Assembly: GCF_964063345.1 (NCBI RefSeq)
Contig: NZ_OZ061318.1
Span: 4,402,001 to 4,466,000 of the forward strand
Origin: Pseudomonas lini
GTDB lineage: Bacteria; Pseudomonadota; Gammaproteobacteria; Pseudomonadales; Pseudomonadaceae
Direction: 5' to 3'
Length of the DNA: 64,000 nucleotides
The notes below the pieces were generated by a model. The model was not told where the DNA came from and made no database searches. It saw only the letters and a list, made by a program, of their open reading frames with translations. Position 1 is the stretch's first letter. Each line of letters begins with the position of its first letter. The translations under genes were made by a program, and so were the position numbers. This document shows positions 62,497 to 64,000 of the stretch, one piece after another.

Positions 62497-64000
62497 TCAG
62501 ACTTCGGTAAGTGCACCGGTTTCTGCCGCATCTTCACTGCGATGCAGCGCCACCTGACGGATCGACAAACGAATCTCCGCCGGCAATACCCGTTTGGCTG
62601 CGCCTTCGGCCAGTTCGCCTAACAATTCGTGGTAGCTCAACTTCCCGGCTTCGTCGCGGCGCAGCACGTCGAGGTCCAACATTGTCTGGATGAAGTGACG
62701 GAACAGGCTCTTGTCGAAGAACTCCGGGGCGTTCAGGCCGTGGAGGATCGACAGGCGTTGGGCCATGACCGTGCACAGATCTTCGAGCTCTTCGGCGCTG
62801 ATGCTGTTCTGGCCGCTGTTGATCAGCAACGACACGGTCATGTAAAAGCGCTGCAACGTCTGGGCGATGCTCTTGGACAACAGCGTCAGCAGCACAAAAT
62901 GCCGCGAGCTTGGCGCCGGACGCAAGTAGACATCGTTTTCAAATCGCAGCAGACCTTGCTCGACGAACGCTTCCAGCCATTGGTCGATCACGGCGTCCAG
63001 TTCATCCATGGACCAGCGAATGAACAGCTCCGCTTGCAAGTACGGATACAGCGCGCGGGTGTAGCGCAGGATCTGCTCGCGGCTCATGCGCGAGGCGCTC
63101 TGGAAGAAGCTGGCGAGCAGCGCTGGCAACGCGAAGATGTGCAGCACGTTGTTGCGGTAGTAAGTCATCAGGACGGCGTTTTGTTCGTCCAGGTACAGAA
63201 TTTTGCCCAGCGCATCGCTTTGCTCGGACAGCAGGTCCATGTCCTTCACGTGCTCGATCAGCGCCCGACCGTCGCCCTCCGGCAGCGTGGTGTGCGATGA
63301 GTAGGGAACCTTGCGCAACAGCGCCAGATACAGATCGAGGACCCGCGCCATGGCGCGATCGTCCAGGGCCAGACGGCTGGTGGACAGCAGCGCCAGGGCC
63401 ACCAGATTCACCGGGTTGATCGCCGCCGCCTCATTCAAATGCTGCGCGACTTTCTCGCCCAGGCGGTTGGTGGTTTCGTTGAGCCAGGCCGGTTTGAACT
63501 GCGGGCCAAGTTCCTGTTGGCGCCAGTCTGGCTGTTCGCTGTCGAGGAATTCCGCCAGTTTGATCGGCTCACCGAAGTTGACCGCAACCTGACCGAAGCG
63601 CTGTTTGAGCGCGCCGATGACTTTGAAGATGTCGAAGATCGATTCTTTCTTCTTGCTCGCGCCACGCAATTCGCCGAGGTAGGTGCGTCCTTCCAGCACG
63701 CGCTCATAGCCGATGTACACCGGCACGAAGACGATCGGCATGCGTGACGAACGCAGGAAGCTGCGCAGAGTGATTGCGAGCATCCCGGTTTTCGGTTGCA
63801 GCATGCGCCCGGTGCGCGAACGGCCGCCCTCGACGAAGTACTCGACCGGGAAGCCTTTGGTGAACAGGGTATGCAGGTATTCGTTGAACACCGAGGTGTA
63901 GAGCGGGTTGCCTTTGAAGGTACGGCGCATGAAGAACGCGCCGCCACGCCGTAGCAGGCTGCCGATCACCGGCATGTTGAGGTTGATCCCGGCGGCGATG
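62497..64000 (-). CDS. plsB: Glycerol-3-phosphate 1-O-acyltransferase PlsB (3' part; 5' end outside window)
   Basis: C-terminal part (about 500 residues) of the membrane acyltransferase that makes lysophosphatidic acid, the first step of phospholipid synthesis. The frame continues beyond base 64000. Acyltransferase blocks III and IV are present: [16 protein letters not shown] and [20 protein letters not shown]; the HX4D block lies beyond the window. The long C-terminal helical region ([19 protein letters not shown] at the end) matches the bacterial PlsB type. The gene position after mexK agrees with P. aeruginosa. Confidence 0.94.
   Translation of the reverse strand, partial: IAAGINLNMPVIGSLLRRGGAFFMRRTFKGNPLYTSVFNEYLHTLFTKGFPVEYFVEGGRSRTGRMLQPKTGMLAITLRSFLRSSRMPIVFVPVYIGYERVLEGRTYLGELRGASKKKESIFDIFKVIGALKQRFGQVAVNFGEPIKLAEFLDSEQPDWRQQELGPQFKPAWLNETTNRLGEKVAQHLNEAAAINPVNLVALALLSTSRLALDDRAMARVLDLYLALLRKVPYSSHTTLPEGDGRALIEHVKDMDLLSEQSDALGKILYLDEQNAVLMTYYRNNVLHIFALPALLASFFQSASRMSREQILRYTRALYPYLQAELFIRWSMDELDAVIDQWLEAFVEQGLLRFENDVYLRPAPSSRHFVLLTLLSKSIAQTLQRFYMTVSLLINSGQNSISAEELEDLCTVMAQRLSILHGLNAPEFFDKSLFRHFIQTMLDLDVLRRDEAGKLSYHELLGELAEGAAKRVLPAEIRLSIRQVALHRSEDAAETGALTEV

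Overview
The window is chromosomal DNA from a Pseudomonas, most likely the P. fluorescens group. The evidence is high GC, dense REP palindromes of the types scattered through fluorescens and putida genomes, and a gene order that follows the P. aeruginosa block wsp operon, prfB, lysS, lptF, ppc, adk, tsaB, rsmJ, mexLJK, plsB. All assignments come from reading the sequence and recalling protein families. No database search was run.

Layout. 1-1457 is the 3' part of a group II intron with its reverse transcriptase. 1.5-6.4 kb carries xerD, dsbC, hom and thrC. 6.5-9.5 kb holds a BvgS-like sensor that stops after its PAS domain, a hairpin element, a small DUF3509 protein and a secreted substrate-binding-like protein. 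9.5-16.3 kb holds a class III CoA-transferase, yaeQ, recJ, an old-yellow-enzyme oxidoreductase and opgD. 16.5-19.9 kb is an accessory island: an orphan small protein, a BRO-type antirepressor with a structured leader and a coupled small ORF, and a two-gene ATPase plus RloB module resembling the AbiL phage-defence system. 20-25.8 kb is a ydcSTUVW-type ABC transporter and gamma-aminobutyraldehyde dehydrogenase operon for polyamine or GABA use. 26.2-26.9 kb is a DUF533/TerB protein.

27.3-35.7 kb is a complete wspABCDEFR surface-sensing operon ending in the diguanylate cyclase WspR. It is followed by prfB (with its programmed frameshift), lysS, a TetR regulator, lipoproteins, a QEGLA-motif metallopeptidase-like protein, an alpha/beta hydrolase, and the lptF pair of DUF4398 envelope lipoproteins. 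Next come ppc, adk, tsaB, a DUF72 protein, a PEP mutase-like enzyme, an extensin-like protein, an unusual protein with two internal repeats, rsmJ, and the mexL-mexJK efflux locus with a visible TetR-type operator. The right end holds a long interspersed repeat, a strongly structured leader in front of a DUF6124 gene, a DUF4197 protein, two YbaY-like proteins, and the 3' part of plsB, which runs off the window.

Most of the window is core genome. The accessory signals are the group II intron, the 16.5-19.9 kb defence/antirepressor island, the truncated sensor with its adjacent palindromic element, and the DUF6124 locus with its leader.
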